Part shown: positions 48,875-57,046 of the stretch, piece by piece
How positions within the stretch are numbered: position 1 is the stretch's first letter
Layout of the letters: the number at the start of each line of letters is the position of its first letter
Source: Palleronia aestuarii
Lineage (GTDB): Bacteria; Pseudomonadota; Alphaproteobacteria; Rhodobacterales; Rhodobacteraceae
Length of the DNA stretch: 64,000 nucleotides
NCBI RefSeq assembly: GCF_003253995.1
Contig: NZ_QKZL01000015.1
Location: 3,915-67,914, forward strand
Direction: 5' to 3'
Position numbers and translations under genes: made by a program
Notes under the pieces: model-generated
What the model was told of the DNA's origin: nothing
Seen by the model: the letters and a program-made list of their open reading frames with translations, nothing else
Databases searched by the model: none

Positions 48875-50647
48875 TCAGGCGCGCAGCCATGCCATCGCAT
48901 CCCTTACCGACTGATAGTCAGGGATCGCGGCCCTATAGTCGTCATCTGCAAGACCATCCATAAACGCTCTTTGTGCCGCACCCGTCTTCGCTATGCCGAG
49001 GTGAGCCTCAATCGCACCCTTTGTCCACATCCAAACACCAAGCGCCTTCAGTTCCTCATGCAACCGCACTATGCAGGGCATTGCTGCATGATGCATTGCA
49101 AGCAGTTCGAACGCGGCGGCAGCGGGGGCACCATTGTGCTTCATCGGAAGCCCTTCAGCATCAAGTCCGATATGTCCGTCGTCTCTTAGTTCGGCGAGAA
49201 CCACCTTACATGAGGCAAGGTCCGCATGTTCTCGATCAAGAAGAGCTTTGATCGGAGCAATTCTGAACGCGAAGTCGAGATCGACGATCGCCTTGCAAGG
49301 CACACCCATCGCATTGAGAACTTTCATCGTATCCGGGATGTTGGGTGTGCCTCCGATATCTACCAACCCAATTTTATCCTCGTCAGGCGTGAGCCCGAAC
49401 TCTTCTTGAAAGATCGCAGGCAAAATGGTGCGCTCGGTCTTGCCCTCTGTGATCCCAACACGCTCCGAGAACAGGATTTTGCTCGAGTTAGAAAGGGCGA
49501 AAAGCGCGTCCGACTGATGATCAGCATCATGGATCGCATTCTTCACCGCATCCTTGATCCGAGCGTTACACTTCGTTCCGTCTGCAGCCGTCCTGCGGAT
49601 TAGGAGTGCGCTTGGTGCATCTGAGCGCGAAATCATATTCGCCGAGTGCGTCGTGATGACAACCTGATAGCCGTCTCCCGCAAGGCGGCTCAGGGCAGCG
49701 CGCACGACTTCTACGGCTTGGGGGTGCAGGTAAAGCTCGGGTTCATCGATTAAGAGGAGCGTTGTTCTACCAGCGTTTCCGCCGCCCGCCCTTCGAACCT
49801 CGGCGAGGCACTTGACAAGCGCAATCTGAATAGAGCGCTGAGCGCCGTGCCCGAATGACGAAGCATCCCGACCGTCCGGATTCTCGTATCCTTCCTCGAA
49901 TATCCGGATCGTAGCTAACTTCATAAAATCAGCAAACTCTGGCACCGGTATGTGGGTCTTTGCCGAGACGCCCGGGAAGAGCTTTGACAACTCACCCTGG
50001 ATGCGTCCGTCGAGATCGACTAGGGTTTCATCTTTTTCGGCGGCATTCGCGGATAACCTTTGCTCGATATCCTGGAGTGCCGCAGCAACAGCTGGCGAGT
50101 GTCTGTCTATGACCGGCGTCATGATCTCTTTTAAGAGTTTGCCGATTGTAGTGCCGCTACCGAACTTCGCCACGTCCTCTGTCGCGTTCTCCATCGCCCC
50201 GATGAAAATGGGATCCGGAAACAAGGCGCCTATTGCGGGGTCGATGCCCGCTGGGTTCACCGCCCATTCGTTTTGGCCGTTTTCGCGCCTGAGCACTTCG
50301 AAGCGTATCGCCGCGGCCGTCTGCCCCGGTGTCGTTTGGATGCGCCTAATACGTATGCGATCGTCGACCACTAGCGGCTCAATGCGTCCCCGATGCGCGT
50401 CCCCGATGGCATTAAGGACCTCGCCGGTGATCCCGGATATCTCCGCCTCGACGACGACGGGCTGATCTGCCCGGTGAAAATCTTCGGCAGAAAGACTGGA
50501 TCGTTTGATGATCCAGCCGACAGCCCGAATGATGTTCGTCTTGCCAACATTATTGTAACCAACCAAGGGCGTATAATGTGAAAGCGGGAAAAATCCGTCA
50601 GATATGGACTTAAAATTCTGAATTCGAACCTCTGAAATGTGATGCAC
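48875..50647 (-). CDS. OLD-family ATP-dependent endonuclease (ATPase plus Toprim)
   Basis: This 590-aa protein has an ABC-type ATPase with ISEVRIQNFKSI, Walker A GYNNVGKTN (30-38), a signature region SFGHGAQRSIQIALVKCL, Walker B TTLLLIDEPELYLHP and a TTHSANMI His switch. A Toprim domain follows with the Glu in VGITEGKTERTILP and Asp residues in AIVDLDFAF. This is the architecture of OLD nucleases including GajA, but no GajB-type helicase is adjacent. I chose the GTG at 50647 because GGGGAGGG lies just upstream; a GTG at 50671 would add 8 residues. An IS element sits 92 bases upstream, so part of the promoter region may have been altered. Confidence 0.85.
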   Translation of the reverse strand: MHHISEVRIQNFKSISDGFFPLSHYTPLVGYNNVGKTNIIRAVGWIIKRSSLSAEDFHRADQPVVVEAEISGITGEVLNAIGDAHRGRIEPLVVDDRIRIRRIQTTPGQTAAAIRFEVLRRENGQNEWAVNPAGIDPAIGALFPDPIFIGAMENATEDVAKFGSGTTIGKLLKEIMTPVIDRHSPAVAAALQDIEQRLSANAAEKDETLVDLDGRIQGELSKLFPGVSAKTHIPVPEFADFMKLATIRIFEEGYENPDGRDASSFGHGAQRSIQIALVKCLAEVRRAGGGNAGRTTLLLIDEPELYLHPQAVEVVRAALSRLAGDGYQVVITTHSANMISRSDAPSALLIRRTAADGTKCNARIKDAVKNAIHDADHQSDALFALSNSSKILFSERVGITEGKTERTILPAIFQEEFGLTPDEDKIGLVDIGGTPNIPDTMKVLNAMGVPCKAIVDLDFAFRIAPIKALLDREHADLASCKVVLAELRDDGHIGLDAEGLPMKHNGAPAAAAFELLAMHHAAMPCIVRLHEELKALGVWMWTKGAIEAHLGIAKTGAAQRAFMDGLADDDYRAAIPDYQSVRDAMAWLRA

Positions 50648-50739
50648 GCAACCCTCCCCCGCCGGTTGCACAGATCATCACAGTTGCGCTCAAAATAATC
50701 CACCCATTTTCCGCTTTTTCGCGTTAGCACGTGCCACTA

Positions 50740-52105
50740 ACAGCCTGCTGGAAAAGGCCGGTCTCGACGCAGTTTCGAGAAGATGATTCACCTTCGTCAC
50801 GGCAGTGGCGGAGAGGGCGACGATGCGCGGGACGGACGAAGCGAGCGGATCGCTGTTCAGCTATGTGGACCTTGAGGAACGGGTTCCGTCGGGTCATCCG
50901 CTTCGCAAGATCCGGCAGATCGTGAACGACGCGCTGGCAAGTCTCGATGCCGAGTTCGGTGCGCTCTACACCGACTTCGGCCGCCCCTCCATCGCGCCGG
51001 AGCGGCTGATCCGGGCGAGCGTTCTCCAAATCCTGTTCTCGATCCGGTCCGAGCGGCAATTGATGGAGCAGATGGATTACAACCTGCTGTTCCGGTGGTT
51101 CGTCGGACTCGGCATCGACGACCCGGTCTGGGTCCCCACGGTGTTCAGCAAGAACCGCGATCGGCTGCTGACCACGGAGATGTCGCGCAAGGTGATGGCG
51201 GCGATCCTGGCACATCCGGAGGTCCGACCGCTGCTCTCGGATGAACACTTCTCGGTGGACGGCACGCTGGTCAAGGCGTGGGCGTCTATGAAGAGCTTTC
51301 AGCCGAAGGACAGCGCACCGCCGGATCGCGACGACGATCCAGGCGATCCGCTGCCACCGGCCGAGGAGAGCTCCTCAGACACCAGCCAGCCCCAGCAGAC
51401 CGAGACGCCGCCGATGTTCGACACACCCCGCCAGACCCGCAACGCCGAAGTGAACTTCCGGGGCGAGAAGCGCTCGAACGCAACCCATGCGTCTGTGACG
51501 GACCCGGATGCCCGCCTCTACAAGAAGGCGCCGGGTGCCGCGGCGATGCTGTGCTTCATGGGGCATACGCTGATGGAGAACCGAAACGGGCTGGTTGTGC
51601 AGGCGGAGCTGAGCCACGCCGATGGCCATGGCGAGCGCAAGGCAGCGCTCGAGATGATCAATCGCCACTCCCCCGGCTCGACCCGGCGCCTGACGCTGGG
51701 AGCAGACAAAGGATACGACAATGCCAACTTCATTGCCGCGCTCAGGCGCCGGGTCGTGACACCGCATGTCGCGCAGAAGGCCCGGCATTCAGCCATCGAC
51801 GGCCGGACTACCCGGCATCTCGGCTACGCCGTGTCCCAACGGCGCCGGAAGAAGATCGAGGAACCCTTCGGCTGGGCCAAGACAGTGGGCGGCATGGCGC
51901 AGACGCTCCACCGCGGCCTCGACAGGGTCCGCGCCAAATTTACGATGACCATGGCCGCCTGCAACCTGGCGAGGCTGCCGAAACTCCTTGCCGCCTGACG
52001 AGCGGAGCACCCCGGAAACCCGGCCTTCGCAGCCGCCAAGCCCCCGCCTTCAGATCGCGCCAGCAGGAACAGCTTCCCTCCAGCCCGACTTCTTCAGCAG
52101 CCTGT
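50740..52105 (+). mobile_element. Intact IS5-family-like insertion sequence
   Basis: The imperfect terminal inverted repeats begin ACAGCCTGCTGGAAAAG on the left and ACAGGCTGCTGAAGAAG on the right (17 of 22). They are flanked by TA on both sides, consistent with a 2-bp target duplication. It contains one complete transposase gene. Confidence 0.75.
50823..51998 (+). CDS. IS5/IS1182-like DDE transposase
   Basis: This 391-aa DDE transposase has N-terminal DUF772-like sequence (LRKIRQIVNDALASLDAEF ... APERLIRASVLQILFSIRSERQLMEQ). The catalytic region includes HFSVDGTLVKAWASMKSF (Asp), LTLGADKGYDNANFI (Asp) and RRRKKIEEPFGWAKTVGG (Glu). A Pro/Ser-rich insert lies at about 165-205. The ATG at 50823 follows GAGAGGG. 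No frameshift is visible. Confidence 0.9.
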   Translation: MRGTDEASGSLFSYVDLEERVPSGHPLRKIRQIVNDALASLDAEFGALYTDFGRPSIAPERLIRASVLQILFSIRSERQLMEQMDYNLLFRWFVGLGIDDPVWVPTVFSKNRDRLLTTEMSRKVMAAILAHPEVRPLLSDEHFSVDGTLVKAWASMKSFQPKDSAPPDRDDDPGDPLPPAEESSSDTSQPQQTETPPMFDTPRQTRNAEVNFRGEKRSNATHASVTDPDARLYKKAPGAAAMLCFMGHTLMENRNGLVVQAELSHADGHGERKAALEMINRHSPGSTRRLTLGADKGYDNANFIAALRRRVVTPHVAQKARHSAIDGRTTRHLGYAVSQRRRKKIEEPFGWAKTVGGMAQTLHRGLDRVRAKFTMTMAACNLARLPKLLAA

Positions 52106-52107
52106 TA

Positions 52108-52526
52108 AACGGTCCACTATCCTGTCCTTCATGACAGCATCTCGTAGGCGGGTAATTGGACGGGATGAACCACCGTTCCCACCGGATGTTTCGTGGGCCA
52201 TGCCGAACCTGCGGCAGTCACCTTTCCGCCGTCCTTCCAGACAGCCTTGGCCGGTGCGGCAGAAATCGAGCAAGTGCAGCGTAAGTCCGGAAGGTCCGCA
52301 CACCGGACATCCGCCAGGGCGGTTCGGTTCCTTCGTTTTCGATCCGCGCGAGGTTCGCTCTTGTCTACGAGGTCGGCGCTGCGGCCGCCTCAGGATGGTG
52401 GTCCGAAGATCGGGAGCTGCCATCTATTCGCGGGCTCGCAATGGCACGCAGGTTACACCGCAGTCATCCCGACCTGGCCCTCGCGGGACCTCCGTCGACC
52501 TAAGGCATGATCCGTCGTGTCACGCG
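52108..52526. other. Intergenic stretch between two insertion sequences
   Basis: There is no ribosome site plus recognisable product on either strand. Open frames here have the composition of shadow frames in GC-rich DNA. It may include the left end of the IS110 element, whose termini lack clear repeats. Confidence 0.4.
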
Positions 52527-53560
52527 TCAGGTCGCCGTAGCCGATTGTCCCCACTCGTAGGTGTTTCCGTCCTTCCAGATCCGGTGCATCAGGATCGCCA
52601 GTTTCCGCCCGACGGCGACGATGGCGCGTCGCATCCCACGCCGCTTGGCGACCGCCATGCCCCAAGCCCGCAACTTGCTCCACCGCTGCGAGCGCGTCAG
52701 CAGCGCGAGCCCAGCTTGATACAGGACCGCCCGCATCCCGGCATCTCCGACCTTGGAGATCGGTCCGTTTCGATCGGTCTCGCCGGACGCGTACTTCCTC
52801 GGCGTCATTCCGAGATGAGCGCCAACGTCGCGGGATCGCCGGAACCGCGCGGGATCGTCGATGGTGGTGCGGAACGTCACGGCGGCGAGAGGTCCGACGC
52901 CAGGAATAGTCATGAGCCTCCGGCAGACCTCGTCCCGGCGCACGATGCGGTGGAGCTGGCGGTGCAGGATGGCGTATTGTTCTCGCATCGCCGCCCTTGC
53001 GCGGAGAAGGGGTTCTATAAGTTCGCCCTGCTCAGGGGCATCCGTGACCGCCTCCCGCACGCGCGCTTCGAAAGTGGCATGACTGATATGGCCGGAAATT
53101 TTATGCCGAACACCCGCAGCGTGCCGCGGATCGCGTTGTCGATGTCGATCTGCTTGTCCAAAAGCGTCTTGCGGTTGGTCAGCAGCATTCGCAGAAGCTG
53201 CGAGGCCTTGGACTTGATATGGACCTCGGAGTACCAGCCGACTCGCATCGCCGCCGCGATGGAGCGGGCGTCGTTCCGGTCCGTCTTCACCGGCATGATC
53301 TTCGTCAGGGCCCGGAGCCGCCGTGGGTCGATGCAGATCGCGTTCAACCCGCCCGCGCGCAGTCCCTCATGGAGCCAACGGGAAATACCGCCGATCTCGA
53401 GGCCCGCCCGTTCGATCGGACACTTCCTTCGGTCGAGCCAAGTCAGGATGCTATCGGGATCGGATGGCACCGCGCCCTCAGCGACGATCCTCCCCGTGGC
53501 ATCTACTACACAGATCGCCGTCTCGTTCAGCGACACGTCCAATCCGGCATAATACGTCAT
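52527..53560 (-). pseudogene. IS110-family transposase, frameshifted
   Basis: From the ATG at 53560 the N-terminal DEDD domain reads MTYYAGLDVSLNETAICVVD and continues to about 53105 (VFGIK). There one base appears to be missing in ATAAAATTT. The other frame then continues KISGHISHATFEARVREAVT and the C-terminal transposase_20 domain (LMTIPGVGPLAAVTFRT, AHLGMTPRKYASGE) to 52527. A single 1-base deletion explains the break. A programmed frameshift is unlikely for IS110. Confidence 0.8.
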
Positions 53561-53614
53561 GGCATTCTCCCTGATCCGCCCTGTCAGCCGATCCTCCGTT
53601 TGTATGGGGGCGAC

Positions 53615-54280
53615 TGCAATCACCCCATCTATTCGCTGACCAAGGGCCAGGCGGCGATCCGCGAGATCGCCGGGGCCATGACCGATCATACCGGCAACCT
53701 GCCCTCGCTGCCGGCCATCTTCCCCGACCAGTCTGCCCCGGTCGTGCGCCAGGGCGAAGACGGCCGTGAGCTCGTCATGATGCGGTGGGGAATGCCCTCG
53801 CCCAAGTTCGCTCTGAAGAACCGCAAGACAGATCCCGGCGTCACCAACGTCCGCAATCTCGGCTCGTCGCACTGGCGGCGCTGGCTCGGGGTCGAGCATC
53901 GCTGCCTGGTCCCCTTCACCAGCTTCTCCGAGTACCGCGTCGAGACGGACAAGAGCCGCACGCCGGTCTGGTTCGCCCAGAACGAAGATCGCCCAATCAC
54001 CTTCTTCGCCGGCATCTGGACCGAGTGGACCTCCGTACGGAAGGTGAAGGAGGGCGAGGTGACGGCCGAGCTCTACGGGTTCCTCACCACCAAGGCGAAC
54101 GAGACCGTGGGCGCCATACACCCGAAGGCCATGCCGGTGATCCTCACCGAGCCCGAGGAGTGGGAGACGTGGCTGACGGCGCCGTTCGACGAGGCGAAGG
54201 CGCTGCAGCGGCCGTTACCGGACGACGTGCTGCTGATCGTGGCGGAGGGGGAGAGACGGGACGGTGACAGCGGTAGATAG
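53615..54280 (+). pseudogene. SRAP/YedK (HMCES-like) protein lacking its start codon
   Basis: The frame from TGC at 53615 encodes CNHPIYSLTKGQAAIREIAG, then RWGMPSPKF, NVRNLGSSHWRRWL, HRCLVPFTSFSEY, FAGIWTEW and HPKAMPVIL, the whole SOS-response-associated peptidase fold. These proteins must begin Met-Cys, and Cys2 cross-links abasic DNA. Here the ATG is replaced by GAC, exactly where IS110 DNA ends. In-frame upstream codons belong to the IS, so the gene is 5'-truncated and probably inactive. About 221 residues remain. Confidence 0.75.
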
Positions 54281-54383
54281 GCACCGTTGCTCGGTATTGC
54301 GGCGAACGACACGAAGGGCGGAAAACAGTCATTCGCGGCGGCGGGTATGGAAGTCCGGTGTGCGGACGAAGCCGACTTTGTTT

Positions 54384-54803
54384 TTAGGCGAAGAGTTTCT
54401 TTAGGAAGTAGCGGCTTTGACCACGCGGATTGTCAGGAAGTTCTCCGAATACCTGGTAACCAAGCTTCTGGTAGAAGTCCGGTGCTTGAAACCCAAAGCT
54501 ATCGAGCCAAACGCCGGTGCATTTACGGTTCCGCGCCAGCTCTTCGGTTTTCTCGACAAGGGTTCGACCGACTCCTGTGCCGCGCAGGTCTTGTGGCACA
54601 AAAAGCAGTTCTATGACGGCCCAATCATAGGCTGTTCGGCCCCAGAGTCCGCCAGAAGTTCGCCCTTCCGACGACTTTAGAACGAAAGCGAATTTTCTGA
54701 GGTCGGGATCAGGCCCTCGCTCGAGATTGTCTGCGACAAGGGGCTGTAGGATCGCCCGCCTCTCTTCATCGCATGGATCTTCAAGGTATGTGATAAGTGC
54801 CAC
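54384..54803 (-). CDS. GNAT-family N-acetyltransferase
   Basis: This 139-aa protein has the acetyl-CoA-binding core IELLFVPQDLRGTGVGRTLV (the R/Q-x-x-G-x-G/A loop) followed by GVWLDSFGFQAPDFYQKLGYQVFGEL, typical for GNAT. I chose the GTG at 54803 with a GGAGG site 6 bases upstream; a longer frame reaches 54866. Substrate unknown. It is a lone gene facing the SRAP remnant. Confidence 0.8.
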   Translation of the reverse strand: MALITYLEDPCDEERRAILQPLVADNLERGPDPDLRKFAFVLKSSEGRTSGGLWGRTAYDWAVIELLFVPQDLRGTGVGRTLVEKTEELARNRKCTGVWLDSFGFQAPDFYQKLGYQVFGELPDNPRGQSRYFLKKLFA

Positions 54804-55016
54804 CCAGCGCCTCCGAATTGAGCAAACGGAGCGACTGATTGGCAGTTTTGTCTTGTTGGTCAACAAGCAAAGTGGGCTCGAACCTGACCTTCGCTGCGAT
54901 TTGCGCGAACGGCAGCTAAGGGCCGAAGCTGTTGCGAACTTTCAGAATTCACGGTTCGTTTCCTTGTGGTAGAATCCGGTCAGTTCCCCTCCGCCGCATC
55001 ACACCCCGGAGACGAC

Positions 55017-55604
55017 ATGACCAGAATGGACCGGACCCGCTCCTCCGCCATCGCCCTGGCCGGCACGGCCGCCCTCGCCAGCTTCACCCCGTCCTCGGCG
55101 TCGGCCGCGGATTACGACATGGACTGCAAGCTGATCCTCTGCATGCCCGCGGGCTTCCCGTCCGGGTGCAGCGATGCCTTCGACCACATGATCGACCGCC
55201 TGCGCGACGGCAAATCGCCGATCGGGACCTGCGCCATGTCGAACGGGGCGGCGTACGATCGCTACGAGATCGCCTACGACATCAAGCCCGCCACGGACCC
55301 CGCGAGCTGGGACTGCCCGGCCGGCAAGACGCTCTACCACAGGGTTCGGAGCGACGACGATGCCGGGCATCGGCAGACCGTCAACACGTTCTGCTACGAC
55401 ACGGCCTACCGGCATGACGGCTGGACGCCGAGCGACGGCGACACGACCGTTACGACCTACACGAACATGAGCCTCCCCGAGCGCAAGGACTTCTGGGTGA
55501 ACCTGACCGTCGAGCCGGACACCGAGGCGGCCTATTCGCCCGGCTGGCAAAAGTTCGACGCCGGCCTCCACCGCGGAACGACGACCATCCGTTACCGCGA
55601 TTGA
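55017..55604 (+). CDS. TrbM/KikA-like secreted conjugation protein
   Basis: This 195-aa secreted protein has a signal peptide (about 1-32, ending SSASA). The mature part has the cysteine pattern DCKLILCMPAGFPSGCSDAF, followed by PIGTCAM, matching the N-terminal cysteine-rich TrbM/MpfK family found with conjugation genes. Further cysteines (WDCPAG, TFCYD) would form disulfides. The C-terminal half (about 100-195) is strand-rich and not part of the usual TrbM core. It is coupled to the next small gene. Confidence 0.65.
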   Translation: MTRMDRTRSSAIALAGTAALASFTPSSASAADYDMDCKLILCMPAGFPSGCSDAFDHMIDRLRDGKSPIGTCAMSNGAAYDRYEIAYDIKPATDPASWDCPAGKTLYHRVRSDDDAGHRQTVNTFCYDTAYRHDGWTPSDGDTTVTTYTNMSLPERKDFWVNLTVEPDTEAAYSPGWQKFDAGLHRGTTTIRYRD

Positions 55605-55897
55605 TCCGGACGGGCGCGACGCTTCTCTGCCTCGCGATGGCGCCGGCCCCGGCCACGGCCCAGGTCGGCTGCCTGCCGCCGGAGGAACCCTTCGCCTACG
55701 AGCCGCCCGACGACGACCCCGAACTGCGGGCGCTGATCGACGAGCAGTACCAAGCCTACATCAACGGTACCGAGAGCTACCTGAACTGCCTGAACGACGA
55801 GGCGGTGCGGGCGCGGGCCGAGTTCCAGACGATCCTGAACCGCTACCTCCGGTATTTCGGGGACGAGGCCGGGGTGGAGTTCGACGTGCCGGGCTGA
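55601..55897 (+). CDS. Small secreted protein coupled to the TrbM-like gene
   Basis: This 98-aa protein has a TTG start overlapping the previous stop (TTGA). A signal peptide (MIRTGATLLCLAMAPAPATA) is followed by an acidic Pro-rich segment (PPDDDPELRALIDEQ) and a helix with NGTESYLNCLNDEAVRARAEF. Two cysteines could pair. Family not recognised; it resembles small periplasmic proteins often found next to TrbM homologues. Confidence 0.6.
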   Translation: MIRTGATLLCLAMAPAPATAQVGCLPPEEPFAYEPPDDDPELRALIDEQYQAYINGTESYLNCLNDEAVRARAEFQTILNRYLRYFGDEAGVEFDVPG

Positions 55898-56307
55898 GCG
55901 TGTAGCATGAGGTCGTCAGACAATGCTGCCATTCGTCGACGCCGCAGCGATCGGCGGCTTGGAGTCCACTTTACCTGATGCTGCGCGAACCACGAATGGC
56001 GGCTTCTGTGGACCTTGCCACGATTGCAGCATGTTGTTCTGTATAGCCCTAGACCTTCCTCTGCGTGCGTTCCGAAAGCCGAAGGGGATGCTATAGCAAC
56101 GGCTGGTCTGTTCCATTCGCACGTTGCAGATAGCTGCACACCGCGCCGGCAAAGCAAGGTCGGGTGGCCTCCCATTCGTGGGATCACACACGCTCGGCTG
56201 GTGAGCGCTGCTGGCCGCCGGTCCGCATCGCGCAGCGGCCGGGTGAGGCCCGTGCGCTCGATGGGTCGCACGCTCCGACAGGCCGGCGACTGGAAGCAGC
56301 TTTTGGA
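55898..56307. other. Gene-free stretch with remnants
   Basis: I see no supported gene. The composition is less biased than in the neighbours and stop codons are frequent in all frames. It is flanked on the right by two gene fragments, so it is likely decayed insertion DNA. Confidence 0.4.
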
Positions 56308-56511
56308 TCAGGGCTCGAGGCCGTCGGACAAACCTGGCGATCCTCCTCCGAAGAAGCGGATGGCGACGAAGCCCCGGCCGGTGCCGTCGGGCATGGACTG
56401 AGCTTTCGGCGCGCCGATGGCGAGCTCTTCGAGGCCGTCCCCATCCACGTCCAAAGACACGATCGCATTGCCGAAGCCGTGCATACCGCGCTCGTCCAGA
56501 TCGATCTGGCA
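56308..56511 (-). pseudogene. FG-GAP repeat fragment
   Basis: The minus strand encodes GMHGFGNAIVSLDVDGDGLEELAIGAP followed by GRGFVAIRFFGG, one clear FG-GAP/integrin-alpha-type repeat with the calcium-binding DVDGDG loop. Both ends are lost: the left by a stop shortly after the repeat, the right by the IS256 fragment at 56513. Confidence 0.6.
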
Positions 56512-56512
56512 G

Positions 56513-56826
56513 GCTGAGACCCGCGTCGATGCCGAGGCCGCCATGACGACCTTTGCTACGACGTACGGCGCCAAGTACGCCCACGCCGTCACCTGCCTGA
56601 CGAAGGACCGGGAGGCGCTGCTCGCCTTCTTCGACTTCCCCGCCCAGCATTGGGACCATCTCCGCACCGCCAACCCGATCGAGAGCGTGTTCGCCACCGT
56701 CCGGCATCGGACCGTGCGCACGAAGGGCGCGCTGTCGCAGGGTTGAGGAGACCGTGGCCGCAGTCCGGCCGCGCAAGCCCCGAAACGGCGAAGCTCATGG
56801 TCTTCACCCTGATCCGTGCCGCCTAG
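56513..56826 (+). pseudogene. IS256-family transposase 3' fragment
   Basis: The plus strand reads AETRVDAEAAMTTFATTYGA, TCLTKDREALLAFFDFPAQH, HLRTANPIESVFATVRHRT and then stops. A second frame (56785-56826) ends TAKLMVFTLIRAA. This is the C-terminal third of an IS256/Mutator transposase, broken by a frameshift. Confidence 0.8.
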
Positions 56827-57046
56827 AAGTCTTGGCGCCGTCTGTCGGGCGCAAATCAGTTGCCTCCGGTCGGATCCGATCGATCCCGGCAAACGCTCTC
56901 AAGATGTCCGGGCGACAAGCGGCGGACACATGCATTCCAATTGTTGTTGCCTCCCTTGGCGCAACGTCGCAATCTTGAATTGTAGGCAAAGGGGACGCGC
57001 ATTTGGCGTGATACAGCCGCGTTCCGTCAGCGCGGGGGGCTCGATC

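Noticed and set aside
48875-50647. Gabija system
   Set aside because: The OLD protein fits GajA, but no UvrD-type GajB helicase is adjacent; the partner is an Mrr-nSTAND protein.
52131-53552. Rightward open frame across the IS110 region
   Set aside because: It reads opposite the IS110 transposase and has shadow-like Arg/Ser/Pro composition.
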